A stretch of 56,530 nt of DNA from Rhodocyclaceae bacterium. GTDB taxonomy: Bacteria; Pseudomonadota; Gammaproteobacteria; Burkholderiales; Usitatibacteraceae. The stretch's first letter is position 1; each line of letters starts with the position of its first letter. Below are positions 7,896 through 16,404 of the stretch, in pieces. The notes below the pieces were generated by a model. It searched no databases. It saw only the letters and a list, made by a program, of their open reading frames with translations, and had not been told where the DNA came from. The DNA is taken from assembly GCA_020247395.1 (NCBI GenBank), contig JADCJC010000020.1, positions 1 to 56,530 on the forward strand, written 5' to 3'. Both the position numbers and the translations under genes were made by a program.

Positions 7896-9026
7896 TCATT
7901 GTTCGAGTTCTTTCTTCGCCGCTGTATTCAACACCGCCGGGATGGAGAGCGTCGCCACTACGCCGGTCGGGACATTGGGGCTGATTTCGAGAGAGGCTTC
8001 TGCGCCGTAAAGACTGCGCAAACGCTCACGAATATTGATTAAGCCGATGCCTGTACCCGGTGTGTTCGCGCGGCCGAAACCAATGCCAGTGTCGGCGACA
8101 CACACGCGCAGACAGTCGCCAGTTGGTATGGCAATAACCTCGGCGCTGATCGTGATTTCACCTGGCTCGGCCGACGGTTCGAGTCCGTGTTTGACGGAAT
8201 TTTCAACCAGTGTTTGCAGCAACATCGGCGGGAAGCTGAGGCCTGCGGTGTCGTCACTCAGATGCACCCGATAGCGTAGTCGATGGCCCATGCGGATTTG
8301 CATGATCGACAAGTAACTCGTTGACAGGGCAACTTCGCGCTCCAGCGTGGAGTGGCTTTGGCGCATCCTTGGCAGCGCCACATGCAAATAGTCGCAGAGA
8401 TGGTCAAGCATGTCGCGAGCCCTATCGCTGTCACGCTTGATCAATGAGCGCACGTTTGCCAGCGTGTTTAACAGGAAGTGAGGTTCGATCTGCGCCTGTA
8501 GCAGCCGTAGCTGGGCTTCCGCCGCTTGTTTGGCGCTTTCCTGGCGCTGGCGCTCCATCGCCTGCTGCGCACGCACGGCAATCGCGCGTTCGGAGCGGAC
8601 GAAATCGCGAACCATCAGCGTCCCGCACGACATGACTCCGAAGGCGAGCGCGGGCCACCAGTGAGGCATCAAGAAAGACCAGCGGAATGTCCCCATGCCG
8701 ATCACTTCAAACCAGATGAGACTGCCGAGAAAGGCACCCAACGCAGAGCCGAGTACGAGCGCGCCAACCGCCAACCGAATTTCCGCACGTGCTCCTTTGC
8801 GGCTGTTGAGTAAGGTAAGCGCTACCGAGGCTGAGGCATAACCCAACCAAAGTTGGAGTGCCATGAGCAGCCACTGCTGGGCCGCATAGATGTAAAGCGC
8901 TGCGCCGACCAGTAAACCGGCTAGGGTGGGCCAATGGACCAGCTGCGAGAAAGAGAACTGCGCCAGCATGCCGCTCGGCGGGGCCGCCTGGGGTTTCACC
9001 AGATAGTGATAGAGCCGGTGATTCAT
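7896..9026 (-). CDS. LytS-like membrane sensor histidine kinase
   Basis: A 376-residue kinase. The N-terminal half holds four predicted membrane spans (about residues 30-145), with no large periplasmic sensor. A coiled linker rich in Gln, Glu and Arg (about 150-178) leads to the His_kinase domain, with phosphoacceptor His183 in EPHFLLNTLANV. The ATPase domain shows the N-box NSVKHG and the G-boxes DTGIGFG and GTGIGLINIRERL. The start overlaps the stop of the upstream exported-protein gene by four bases, so the three-gene unit is translationally coupled. With so little outside the membrane, the signal may be sensed in the bilayer or through the small exported protein. Confidence 0.94.
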   Translation of the reverse strand: MNHRLYHYLVKPQAAPPSGMLAQFSFSQLVHWPTLAGLLVGAALYIYAAQQWLLMALQLWLGYASASVALTLLNSRKGARAEIRLAVGALVLGSALGAFLGSLIWFEVIGMGTFRWSFLMPHWWPALAFGVMSCGTLMVRDFVRSERAIAVRAQQAMERQRQESAKQAAEAQLRLLQAQIEPHFLLNTLANVRSLIKRDSDRARDMLDHLCDYLHVALPRMRQSHSTLEREVALSTSYLSIMQIRMGHRLRYRVHLSDDTAGLSFPPMLLQTLVENSVKHGLEPSAEPGEITISAEVIAIPTGDCLRVCVADTGIGFGRANTPGTGIGLINIRERLRSLYGAEASLEISPNVPTGVVATLSIPAVLNTAAKKELEQ

Positions 9027-9586
9027 CTTGCCTTGCCGGTCGGCGGTGGAGGGGGTAAGGGATCTTGCTCGCGTTTAACGGCCATCGGCAACAGCTGCGG
9101 AAGCATCATGGAGATTGTGCCACTGCCCTCCAAGGCTATTCCACCAAATATGGTTGAGGCATCTTCAGGCACGTCGACCGTAACCACCAGCGTTACCCAG
9201 TCGCTGGTGCCTTTTAACGGACGGTCCTCCATGTTGTCGGCTCGCCAACCCACCTGGTCCGGCTTATCCACTCGGAGCCACAGGCGTGCTGTATCGGAAA
9301 CATTCTCAACTTTTACCAGCGCGAACAGGCCAACGGTCTTGCCGCGCACGCCATCCAACGGAAAATTGAATCGTGCTGCGACGTACCCGGGGGCCGCCGA
9401 GCTACAGCGTAGCGTCACCGGGCGAGGAGACGTCAGGGATGGGCGTTCGCCCGCAAATGCTTTGCAGTTGGCGGTATCGGCACGTGTGCTCGACCAGCGC
9501 CAGCCGTCGGGCAAAGGCTGCTCGCCGCCCCATTCCTGGGCTGCCCAAGCGATCAGGCACGCTAATAGAAGAATCAAAACACGCAC
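9023..9586 (-). CDS. Small exported protein with a jelly-roll-like domain
   Basis: A 187-residue protein with a short signal peptide (MRVLILLLACLIAWA). The rest resembles the beta-sandwich segment found attached to some erythromycin-esterase, S41 peptidase and AraC-like proteins: FALVKVENVSDTARLWLRV, then DNMEDRPLKGTSDWVTLVV and VPEDASTIFGGIALEGSGTI. Such domains look like carbohydrate-binding modules. The C-terminus is proline-rich (DPLPPPPPTGKAR). It is the first gene of the histidine kinase/response regulator operon, overlapping the kinase start, so a role as extracytoplasmic ligand-binding or accessory sensor is plausible. That role is inferred from context only. Confidence 0.75.
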   Translation of the reverse strand: MRVLILLLACLIAWAAQEWGGEQPLPDGWRWSSTRADTANCKAFAGERPSLTSPRPVTLRCSSAAPGYVAARFNFPLDGVRGKTVGLFALVKVENVSDTARLWLRVDKPDQVGWRADNMEDRPLKGTSDWVTLVVTVDVPEDASTIFGGIALEGSGTISMMLPQLLPMAVKREQDPLPPPPPTGKAR

Positions 9587-10307
9587 TTTGGCCAGTAACC
9601 GATGATGAGGCGAGGTGTAAGGATAGACGAGACGCGTGCTGCTTGAAACTATTGCGGGATAAGCTGCGGTTTAACGCGACGAGCAGTGCGCACTGTTGCG
9701 GCGGGCTGACTTAACCCCTTAGTTGGCCAACGTGGCTTCGAGTTTGGGTGCTGTGCCAACATCGTAACAGTTCAGCGACCGGCGTAGCGAACCCGCTAAC
9801 GCCCGGTTAGCAAGGGCTTGACGCCAACGGTATGAAAGGCTGGGACGATCAGCTCGGACGAAGAAGAAAACTGACGCACAGCAAAAGTAATGAAGCAAAA
9901 GCGCGCGATCACCACGCGCAAAAAAAAGCAGCGGTAGTCGCGGTGCCCGCGAGAACTCCTTCGCCGCGAGGTTCGCTGCCGCCATGGCGCCCTTTCGACT
10001 GATAAAGCCCCCCTGCATTGATGCCCTGAAGCAGGGTTAACTGTTACAAGCGCAAGAGAGGCGAGGGCGAGAGTGGTCTCTCGCGTGTTTAATTCGCCGT
10101 AGTCGCCTGACCCATGGAGGACGCGTCTAGTGAAGACAAAGGCGCATCGGCCGGTCGGCCGCAATACGCGGCGGTCAGTGTAACGGCCACAGTCCGGACT
10201 GCACATTCCGCAGCTCATCGCGCTTTTGCTCAAGTTCGTCTAATGTGGATTGAGCGTACTCGCACTACTGCGCAAACTCGCACCACCCCTCGGACTTGAG
10301 TCGGCCA
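9587..10307. other. Long non-coding stretch with hairpins
   Basis: About 720 bases without a convincing gene. It must hold the promoter of the minus-strand kinase operon and that of the plus-strand exported-protein genes. Visible structures are a perfect GCTAAC-N5-GTTAGC palindrome near 9796-9812, a GC-rich hairpin followed by eight A residues near 9914-9940 (a possible terminator if read on the minus strand), and the hairpin GCGAGAG-TGGT-CTCTCGC at 10067-10084 followed by GTGTTT. Short open frames here have biased, low-complexity translations and no recognisable family. Confidence 0.4.
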
Positions 10308-10946
10308 ATGAAGCTGCGTTCTATTGCTGCGATTGTTTCAACGTTACTGGCGGGTGTTGCCAGCGCAGCCGTCGCTGCACCCGTGTCCGGCGACTTTTCG
10401 ATCGCATCGCCAATCATCATCGGCCAGAATCAAATCGCAGTGGATTTTGGGGCGGAGCGCGTCGTCACGCTGCCGGAATCGGTCAGAGCGAAACCCGTGG
10501 TGATCGGCAGCTGGGATAGCCATACCGATGTTGATCTATTCAAAACCGCAACGATCCGCGGGATCGCTTTTGATAAAGATGCGAATCCGACGACATCTCT
10601 GGTGCGCGTAATGGGCGAGGCGGCCCCGCGTATGGTAAGTTTGACGCAATACATGAGGGGTTCGCTTGACCTGCGCGCCGCGATCGACCCTCAAGCTGCG
10701 CGTGCGCTCATGCAAGCAGAGGTAGATCAGTCCCAAGAGGATTTGTCGACACCCACCATGTGGGCGCACGGCACGCACGTCGCTTACCCGCGTGAAAGCG
10801 TCTTGTTTCGGTCTGCGCACGATTTTTCTCTCGGGCAAACAAGTGTGCTGGTCGGCAAAGCAGGGTACGTGGCAGGCGAGAAGTCTGCGATGAGGAGCAA
10901 GCCGCTTTTTTTATTCAAAATAAGTTTGGAGAGTCGAGATGCCTAA
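10308..10946 (+). CDS. Exported protein of unknown function
   Basis: A 212-residue protein. I use the ATG at 10308 because a classic signal peptide starts there (MKLRSIAAIVSTLLAGVASA, cleavage after AAVAA); the open frame begins at a TTG four codons earlier. The mature part has no motif I recognise; it is rich in beta-forming segments (IIIGQNQIAVDFG, KPVVIGSWDS) and has no cysteines. Its 3' end overlaps the start of the YCF48-like gene by eight bases, so the two are co-translated and probably act together in the periplasm or outside the cell. Confidence 0.72.
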   Translation: MKLRSIAAIVSTLLAGVASAAVAAPVSGDFSIASPIIIGQNQIAVDFGAERVVTLPESVRAKPVVIGSWDSHTDVDLFKTATIRGIAFDKDANPTTSLVRVMGEAAPRMVSLTQYMRGSLDLRAAIDPQAARALMQAEVDQSQEDLSTPTMWAHGTHVAYPRESVLFRSAHDFSLGQTSVLVGKAGYVAGEKSAMRSKPLFLFKISLESRDA

Positions 10947-12111
10947 AATTCAAGTCAATACTGCCCGCGCGTTGATGGCCGGAGTCGCCGCCTGTGCCTT
11001 GTCTGTTGCCCTTCCCGGACGTGCGGTTGGAAGTAGCGGAGCTTCCCCAGCGCCGAGTTTGGCCCAGCGCAGCTACATCGTAGAGGCAACCACAACTTGG
11101 CAGAAACTAAACACGGTTGCCTATCGTGGGAAGCAAGACGATATATCGTTCATTGACGATAAGACCGGCTGGTACGGCAACGGCGCGGGAAAGCTCTACC
11201 GTACAACCGACGGCGGGCTCACCTGGCAAGAGCAGTTATCCAAGCCGGGTACTTTTGTCAGAACGGTGGGCTTTGTTGATGCTCAACGGGGCTTTATGGG
11301 CAATGTTGGGACGGATTACTACCCGGGGGTAACAGACACCAATCCTTTGTACGAGACGCGGGACGGCGGCGTGACCTGGTCTGTTGTTCCGCAAAGCCGC
11401 ATCACGGGACCCGCAGTGAAGGGGTTGTGCGCGATTGACATCCTGAAAAAGCAATCGATTTACCAGGGCGTCTTGCAAGAGCGCACCATTATTCATGCCG
11501 CAGGACGTGTTGGCGGCCCCGGCTTCGTCATGCGCTCGCTGGATGGCGGCGAAAGCTGGAAGGTGCTCGACCTCAGCCAGCAGGTTGGGCCGATTCTCGA
11601 CATTAAATTCTTTGACGAAAACAACGGCCTAGTTTTTGCTGGCACCGACGCCAGCGTTGAGAAATCCAACGCACTCATTTTGCAGACTCGTGATGGCGGC
11701 GCGACGTGGAAGAAAGTCTACCAGTCGACACGACCGTTCGAAATCACCTGGAAGGCGTCGTTTCCCTCGAATAAAACCGGCTATGTCACTATTCAGAGCT
11801 ATGACCCCGACAAATCGGTATCCAAGCGCGTGGTTGCCAAAACGACTGACGGCGGAAACACATGGCAAGAGATCCCGCTAGTGGATGATTACGCAGTGCG
11901 GCAATTTGGTATTGCTTTTGCAGACGAGCAAACCGGCTGGGTTGGCACATCAACTACCGGATTTCAAACGGTTGACGGCGGCGCGACTTGGTCGCGTGTG
12001 GAGATGGGGCGCGCGGTCAATAAAATCCGTCTGATACCTACTGACGGGGGACTCGTTGGCTACGCAATTGGTGTGGATATTCACAAACTAAGCATCGCCA
12101 AACGGCGATAA
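10939..12111 (+). CDS. Exported YCF48/sialidase-like beta-propeller protein
   Basis: A 390-residue protein with a signal peptide (hydrophobic stretch ALMAGVAACALSVALPGRA). The mature part is a repeat protein with six Asp-box signatures: TTDGGLTW, TRDGGVTW, SLDGGESW, TRDGGATW, TTDGGNTW and TVDGGATW. Blocks such as FIDDKTGWYGNG and FADEQTGWVG precede them. This is the pattern of YCF48-like and BNR/sialidase-like propellers, which in non-photosynthetic bacteria are usually exported binding or scaffold proteins. No glycosidase catalytic residues could be assigned. The start lies within the end of the preceding exported-protein gene. Confidence 0.85.
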   Translation: MPKIQVNTARALMAGVAACALSVALPGRAVGSSGASPAPSLAQRSYIVEATTTWQKLNTVAYRGKQDDISFIDDKTGWYGNGAGKLYRTTDGGLTWQEQLSKPGTFVRTVGFVDAQRGFMGNVGTDYYPGVTDTNPLYETRDGGVTWSVVPQSRITGPAVKGLCAIDILKKQSIYQGVLQERTIIHAAGRVGGPGFVMRSLDGGESWKVLDLSQQVGPILDIKFFDENNGLVFAGTDASVEKSNALILQTRDGGATWKKVYQSTRPFEITWKASFPSNKTGYVTIQSYDPDKSVSKRVVAKTTDGGNTWQEIPLVDDYAVRQFGIAFADEQTGWVGTSTTGFQTVDGGATWSRVEMGRAVNKIRLIPTDGGLVGYAIGVDIHKLSIAKRR

Positions 12112-12387
12112 GTTCTGTCGGCCTGGCGGAATGTTGAGAGGCAGCACGGCTAACAGGGGGCATCCAAAAACGTCTTTACTTGGCGGGCATCTTCAGGCAA
12201 AAAGTGCTGGAAACGCCGGCCAATTGACGACTTTTTGTTAGAAATCTTGCATCTGTTGTCCACCAGCTCTTACCTGCAGGGCTTCCTCGCGTGGTAGGTG
12301 TTGCGGCCACGGCAGCGGCGAGAAACAAAGGCGCAACCTTTCTGGTAGTCTTCTGGGTTGAAAACTTTATGAGGAATTGATTCCAAC
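12112..12387. other. Intergenic region upstream of the S9 peptidase
   Basis: A 276-base gap holding REP copy 2 and the leader of the S9 peptidase gene. A plausible Shine-Dalgarno (GAGGAA) lies 12 bases before its ATG. I see no gene in it. Confidence 0.6.
12181..12221. repeat. REP-like palindromic element, copy 2
   Basis: Left arm GGCGGGCATCTTC, loop AGGCAAAAAGTGCTG, right arm GAAACGCCGGCC. Arms and loop match copy 1 at 7027 in the same orientation, with the loop core GCAAAAAGTGCTG identical. It lies downstream of the YCF48-like gene. Confidence 0.72.
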
Positions 12388-14394
12388 ATGACCTACCAGC
12401 GTCGTTCCACACCTCTAATGCGCTTCCTGCCGCTGTTGGCAGCATGCCTTGTGACGTTCGGCGGTGCAGCCGCCAATATCGCCAGCGCGCAGGACGCCGT
12501 GCTTCCACCTCCCGCCGCACTGGTGATGGAAAATGTCCCCGCCGTGCCAGCAAGTCTGGCTGCACAAGTCGCGAAGTACACGGAGTTTAAGCCGACTAGT
12601 TTCACCGGTTGGCACCCAACCAAGATGGAAATGCTTCTCTCCCGGCGTCACAAGAACACGCCGCAGATTTACCGTCTCACCAAACCGGGCGGCCAAATGG
12701 AGCTGCTGACAGATTACTCCGAGCCGGTGCGTAGGGCGTCGTATTTGGCACCCGAAGGCAAGTCGTATGTGTTTGGCAAGGACACCGGCGGCAATGAAGT
12801 CGTGCGTATGTATCGCCGTGAGTTTGGGGCTGCTGACGCGATTCCCCTCACGCCGGAGGGACTGCGCGTCGGTGGTGTGGCGGTCACCAAAAATGGCAAT
12901 CAAATGGTGTACACCACCGTACCGGTGAATCGCCAAGGGTCTGCAGACAAGATCAATACTACGTTGTGGATCACTGACCCGCTAAAACCCGAGGCAGTCA
13001 AAAAGTTGGCAGAGTTTGAAGGCGGCGGCTGGTTTGGATTCAATTTTTCGCCGAACAACAAACAACTTGTTTACCAAGAATACGTTTCGGCGAACGAGAG
13101 TTACCTTTGGTTGTTTGACATCGCCACCGCCAAGTCGCGCCGTCTCACTGAAAAGGACGGCAAAGAAACCGTTGCCTACAGCGGCGCGCAGTTTAGTCAG
13201 GACGGCAATGGTGTGTATACGATAACGGATCGCGGCAGTGAATTTCAGCGTCTGAACTACATTGATCTTGCTACGGGCAAACACACGGTACTGACGGGCG
13301 ACATCCACTGGGATATCCAAAGTGTTGACTTATCGGACGATGGCAAGATGATTGCGTTTGTTGCCAACGAGGACGGCAACAATGTACTGCGCCTAATGCG
13401 TACCTCCGACCACAAGCTGACGCCATCGCCGAAATTGCCGCTGGGTACTATCAGCGGTGTTGATTGGCATCGTGACAGTACCCATCTGGCGATGAACGTG
13501 ACGTCCGCTACCAGTCCGTCCGAAATTTACTCGGTCAACATCAAGACTAACGAAGTCACGCGCTGGACGACACACGAGGTGATGCAGGTTGATGCGGCGA
13601 AGTTTGTCGAGCCCGAGTTGATTCGTTGGAAGTCGTTTGACGGTCGCATGATTTCCGGTTTTCTTTATCGCGCACCTGCTGGCAAGTTCCCAGGCAAGCG
13701 TCCGGTGTTGGTCAATATCCACGGTGGACCGGAGGCGCAGTTTCAGCCTGGCTTCATGGGCCGCAACAACTACTTCACCGATGAAATGGGCATTAGCCTC
13801 ATTTACCCGAACGTGCGCGGCTCAAGTGGGTACGGCAAGTCGTTCTTGAAGCTCGACAACGGCATGTTGCGCGAAGATTCTGTCAAGGACATCGGTGCGT
13901 TGTTTGATTGGATCGCTACACAAAAAGACTTAGATGCAAGCAAGATCGCCGTCACCGGCGGTAGCTACGGTGGTTATATGTCGCTCGCCGTGTCGACGAA
14001 CTATTCGGATCGTATTGCCGCTGCTATCGATATCGTCGGTATCTCAAACTTTGTCACCTTCCTCGAGAAGACTGAAAGTTATCGTCGTGACCTGCGTCGT
14101 GTTGAATACGGCGACGAGCGCGATCCGGAAATGCGCAAGTTCATGGAGAAAATCGCACCGCTCAACAACGCCTACAAGATCAAGAAGCCGTTGTTTGTGG
14201 TGCAAGGCAAGAACGATCCACGCGTGCCATACCAAGAGGCGGATCAAATTGTTGCTACAGTGAAGAAAAACGGCACGCCGGTCTGGTATATGACGGCTTT
14301 GGACGAGGGACACGGCTTTGCGAAAAAAGCGAACGCCGATTACCAGTTCTTTTCGACCATTACGTTCCTCAGCAAGTATTTGCTGGGCAAGTAA
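12388..14394 (+). CDS. S9 family prolyl oligopeptidase-like serine peptidase
   Basis: A 668-residue exported peptidase. The signal peptide covers about residues 1-34 (ends NIASAQ). Residues about 60-400 form the seven-bladed propeller that restricts access to short peptides. The C-terminal alpha/beta-hydrolase domain has the catalytic triad Ser526 (GGSYGGYM), Asp610 (GKNDPRVP) and His642 (DEGHGF). The HGGPE oxyanion motif near residue 450 is typical of the acylaminoacyl-peptidase/DPP-IV-like branch. It probably trims peptides in the periplasm. The gene is monocistronic and followed by a clear terminator. Confidence 0.95.
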   Translation: MTYQRRSTPLMRFLPLLAACLVTFGGAAANIASAQDAVLPPPAALVMENVPAVPASLAAQVAKYTEFKPTSFTGWHPTKMEMLLSRRHKNTPQIYRLTKPGGQMELLTDYSEPVRRASYLAPEGKSYVFGKDTGGNEVVRMYRREFGAADAIPLTPEGLRVGGVAVTKNGNQMVYTTVPVNRQGSADKINTTLWITDPLKPEAVKKLAEFEGGGWFGFNFSPNNKQLVYQEYVSANESYLWLFDIATAKSRRLTEKDGKETVAYSGAQFSQDGNGVYTITDRGSEFQRLNYIDLATGKHTVLTGDIHWDIQSVDLSDDGKMIAFVANEDGNNVLRLMRTSDHKLTPSPKLPLGTISGVDWHRDSTHLAMNVTSATSPSEIYSVNIKTNEVTRWTTHEVMQVDAAKFVEPELIRWKSFDGRMISGFLYRAPAGKFPGKRPVLVNIHGGPEAQFQPGFMGRNNYFTDEMGISLIYPNVRGSSGYGKSFLKLDNGMLREDSVKDIGALFDWIATQKDLDASKIAVTGGSYGGYMSLAVSTNYSDRIAAAIDIVGISNFVTFLEKTESYRRDLRRVEYGDERDPEMRKFMEKIAPLNNAYKIKKPLFVVQGKNDPRVPYQEADQIVATVKKNGTPVWYMTALDEGHGFAKKANADYQFFSTITFLSKYLLGK

Positions 14395-14422
14395 GCGCCG
14401 ATTAAGAATTAGTTGTTCATTG

Positions 14423-14462
14423 AAAACGGCTGTTGCGGATGACCGCGGCAGCCGTTTTTGTT
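14423..14462 (+). terminator. Rho-independent terminator of the S9 peptidase gene
   Basis: The stem AACGGCTG pairs with CAGCCGTT, with an inner GCGG/CCGC helix, followed by TTTTTGTT. It begins 29 bases after the stop codon. The convergent nitroreductase gene ends at 14553, so the hairpin could also help transcripts from that side. Confidence 0.85.
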
Positions 14463-14552
14463 GGTATGCTGCCAGTGCTCACGATTGATGTAGCAGCGAC
14501 GGCCTCGGCATGAGCTGAAACACTGCATGGGCGTGTAGATCGGCACTGGTTG

Positions 14553-15710
14553 TCAGACACTGCGGATGTGTGCTTCCATCCCGCGCCTTGGGGAAGGTTC
14601 AATCGCCGTGCCATATCCCAACCGTGCCCACATTTGTACCGTCTCTGCCCTTGCCGACGCACCAACAAGATCGTGAAACTTTCTGTACTCGCCCACCTGT
14701 TCGGGATATTCCTGCAGGGCTTGTGACAACGGGTGCATAGAGAGTCCGACTGCCGCCGCGGCGAGTTGCGCACGGACATAGGCGCGCCCGACGTTGACTT
14801 GAGTCGCGCGGCTGTTATTGGCGGTCGATAACCAAAAAAATGCGTTGGTTGAATTTAAGCTGGTTTGAAAATCCGCAAGCTGCGTGGTGATCGCCACGTC
14901 ATCAGCGGCAGGTGCCTTGGTGCGATCAAACAGACCGATTGCCGCCATCACTCTAGGCATCAACTTGTTGACCGATATCCCGTCGCGGTACTCGGCGATT
15001 TCTGCAGGTCCAACTCGCACCACTCGTAGCGTTTCCATCATGGTTCGCGGTGTCACCACTTCAATGCGATACGCATCCATGGCGATTCGTCGATGCTGGT
15101 CGCATAAATCAGGCGTGCTGCTGTCGATGAAGCCGACCCGTGTGTCAAACCCGGCGACACTCTCGGCAATGGCTGCCATCGCGCTGGGGGGTACTGCTAA
15201 AGGCAGGTAGGCATCCCGGTTAGTGCGCCGCCGTACAATTTGTGAAAACAACGGGTCGGCATTGATGTCGGCGGCTTTCCGCAGGCGGATTCGTGCCGTG
15301 GGCTGGCTTGATGCTTGCATTAGGTTGAATTCGCCGTTTGGAAAGAGAGTGATTTCAGCAGCCAGCCCGCGCTCCTTGGCTGCAATTACAAGCAGTTCCA
15401 AGAAAGTGCCCTGACTGATCATGCTTTGTCGGCCGAACGGATCGGTCTCTGGTAACAATCGAGACGAATCGCAGTAGAGGGTTATCTCATCCGACGTCCT
15501 CAAATCCACCAACCACGACTGTAGGTTGTGGGCGTTAGGCGCGAGAATGGCGTAACTGAGAATCCACTTGCGTGGATCCGACTCGTTCACTGGCCCCTTC
15601 CAAGGCGCGACCGCGACGTCGGGCAGTTGAGTGCTACACCCGCTGGCAGCGGACGTGGCAGCGAGCACCACGCCACCGCCGACAAGTTGGATGAATGAAC
15701 GCCGGTTCAT
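14553..15710 (-). CDS. Acg-type nitroreductase-fold flavoprotein with Tat/lipobox-like leader
   Basis: A 385-residue member of the Acg-like FMN-binding nitroreductase group. I use the ATG at 15710 because the leader MNRRSFIQLVGGG starts there; the RR-S-F pattern suggests Tat export, and the following ASGC could be a lipobox. Family blocks include ILSYAILAPNAHNLQSWLV near residue 45 (FMN contact), VRRRTNRDAY near 155 and a late ARLGYG motif. Acg-like proteins bind flavin but often lack a demonstrated reductase activity. It is the last gene of a four-gene minus-strand operon headed by the NmrA-like reductase, 33 bases after the DUF3313 lipoprotein. Confidence 0.85.
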   Translation of the reverse strand: MNRRSFIQLVGGGVVLAATSAASGCSTQLPDVAVAPWKGPVNESDPRKWILSYAILAPNAHNLQSWLVDLRTSDEITLYCDSSRLLPETDPFGRQSMISQGTFLELLVIAAKERGLAAEITLFPNGEFNLMQASSQPTARIRLRKAADINADPLFSQIVRRRTNRDAYLPLAVPPSAMAAIAESVAGFDTRVGFIDSSTPDLCDQHRRIAMDAYRIEVVTPRTMMETLRVVRVGPAEIAEYRDGISVNKLMPRVMAAIGLFDRTKAPAADDVAITTQLADFQTSLNSTNAFFWLSTANNSRATQVNVGRAYVRAQLAAAAVGLSMHPLSQALQEYPEQVGEYRKFHDLVGASARAETVQMWARLGYGTAIEPSPRRGMEAHIRSV

Positions 15711-15743
15711 GTTGTTTTTGCTTTTTGACCTTTCTCGCACGGA

Positions 15744-16373
15744 CTAGCTGCTGGCCTTCGCACCGGCCGGGACATTACCTTGCAGCAGCTCGGCCAAAGA
15801 CTTAGCGTGGTCCGTCATCACCAGTTTGGCTTGCCCAAGTTTTGAGAATGCGCCCGAAAACTGCACAAATTTGCCCTGCGCGGCAACCGACATGGCCGCA
15901 ACACGTTCGCCTGACGGGGACTTCAGCTCGAATTCGACGGCCGCACCGCCTTTATCTACCGGCAGAAGGAGCAGCACTGTTGACACAACATTGCCGGCGA
16001 CACTCGAAGTACGCACATCGGTGATAGTTGCCCGTAGTGAGTGCGAATTGCCAGATGGCGTTTCGACGACCTTGTAAGTCTCCTTCAGGGATGTGACTAG
16101 CTGTCTGCGAAGTTCATCGGTCAGTTCCTGGCGCTCATCGGCGGACAGAGACTCTTTTGCGTCAGGCGCAAGCATAACGCCTACATCAGCGATGTGAATT
16201 TCGGTCTGAATCTTGACCGGTGCCTTGAGGAAATGTCGCGAACCGTCGCTACCGGTGCGCAGCTCGGCGGACGAACCGAGCGTGGACTGGGTTGGGGCAA
16301 TCGAGCTGCACGCTGCAAGCACACTGACGGTTATAACGGCTAGCCCGCGTTTTACAAAATGATGAGTAAACAT
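15744..16373 (-). CDS. DUF3313-like lipoprotein
   Basis: A 209-residue lipoprotein. I use the ATG at 16373: it gives a proper signal (MFTHHFVKRGLAVITVSVLAAC) with lipobox LAAC, while the open frame reaches back to 16436 without one. The mature protein resembles DUF3313: a short N-terminal linker, then IHIADVGVMLAPDAKESLSA, a helical ELRRQLVTSLKETY segment and beta strands ending in a small helical tail. The lipoprotein is probably in the outer membrane or periplasm; function unknown. It lies between DUF4386 and the Acg-like gene with spacings near 32 bases, consistent with one operon. Confidence 0.85.
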   Translation of the reverse strand: MFTHHFVKRGLAVITVSVLAACSSIAPTQSTLGSSAELRTGSDGSRHFLKAPVKIQTEIHIADVGVMLAPDAKESLSADERQELTDELRRQLVTSLKETYKVVETPSGNSHSLRATITDVRTSSVAGNVVSTVLLLLPVDKGGAAVEFELKSPSGERVAAMSVAAQGKFVQFSGAFSKLGQAKLVMTDHAKSLAELLQGNVPAGAKASS

Positions 16374-16404
16374 GGTGACTCCTTCGACTAAGTTGGATTG
16401 AAAA

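Noticed and set aside
8161-8200. Sequence GGTTCGAGTCC resembling a tRNA T-loop
   Set aside because: It lies inside the histidine kinase gene and no cloverleaf stems surround it.
9790-9815. GCTAAC-N5-GTTAGC palindrome as an integron attC core
   Set aside because: The bases do not fit the RYYYAAC/GTTRRRY consensus, no second site pair at attC spacing and no integron integrase are present.
9719-10233. Overlapping minus-strand open frames with aromatic- and arginine-rich translations
   Set aside because: No family similarity, no Shine-Dalgarno, biased composition caused by GC-rich hairpins; two frames overlap each other in the same stretch.
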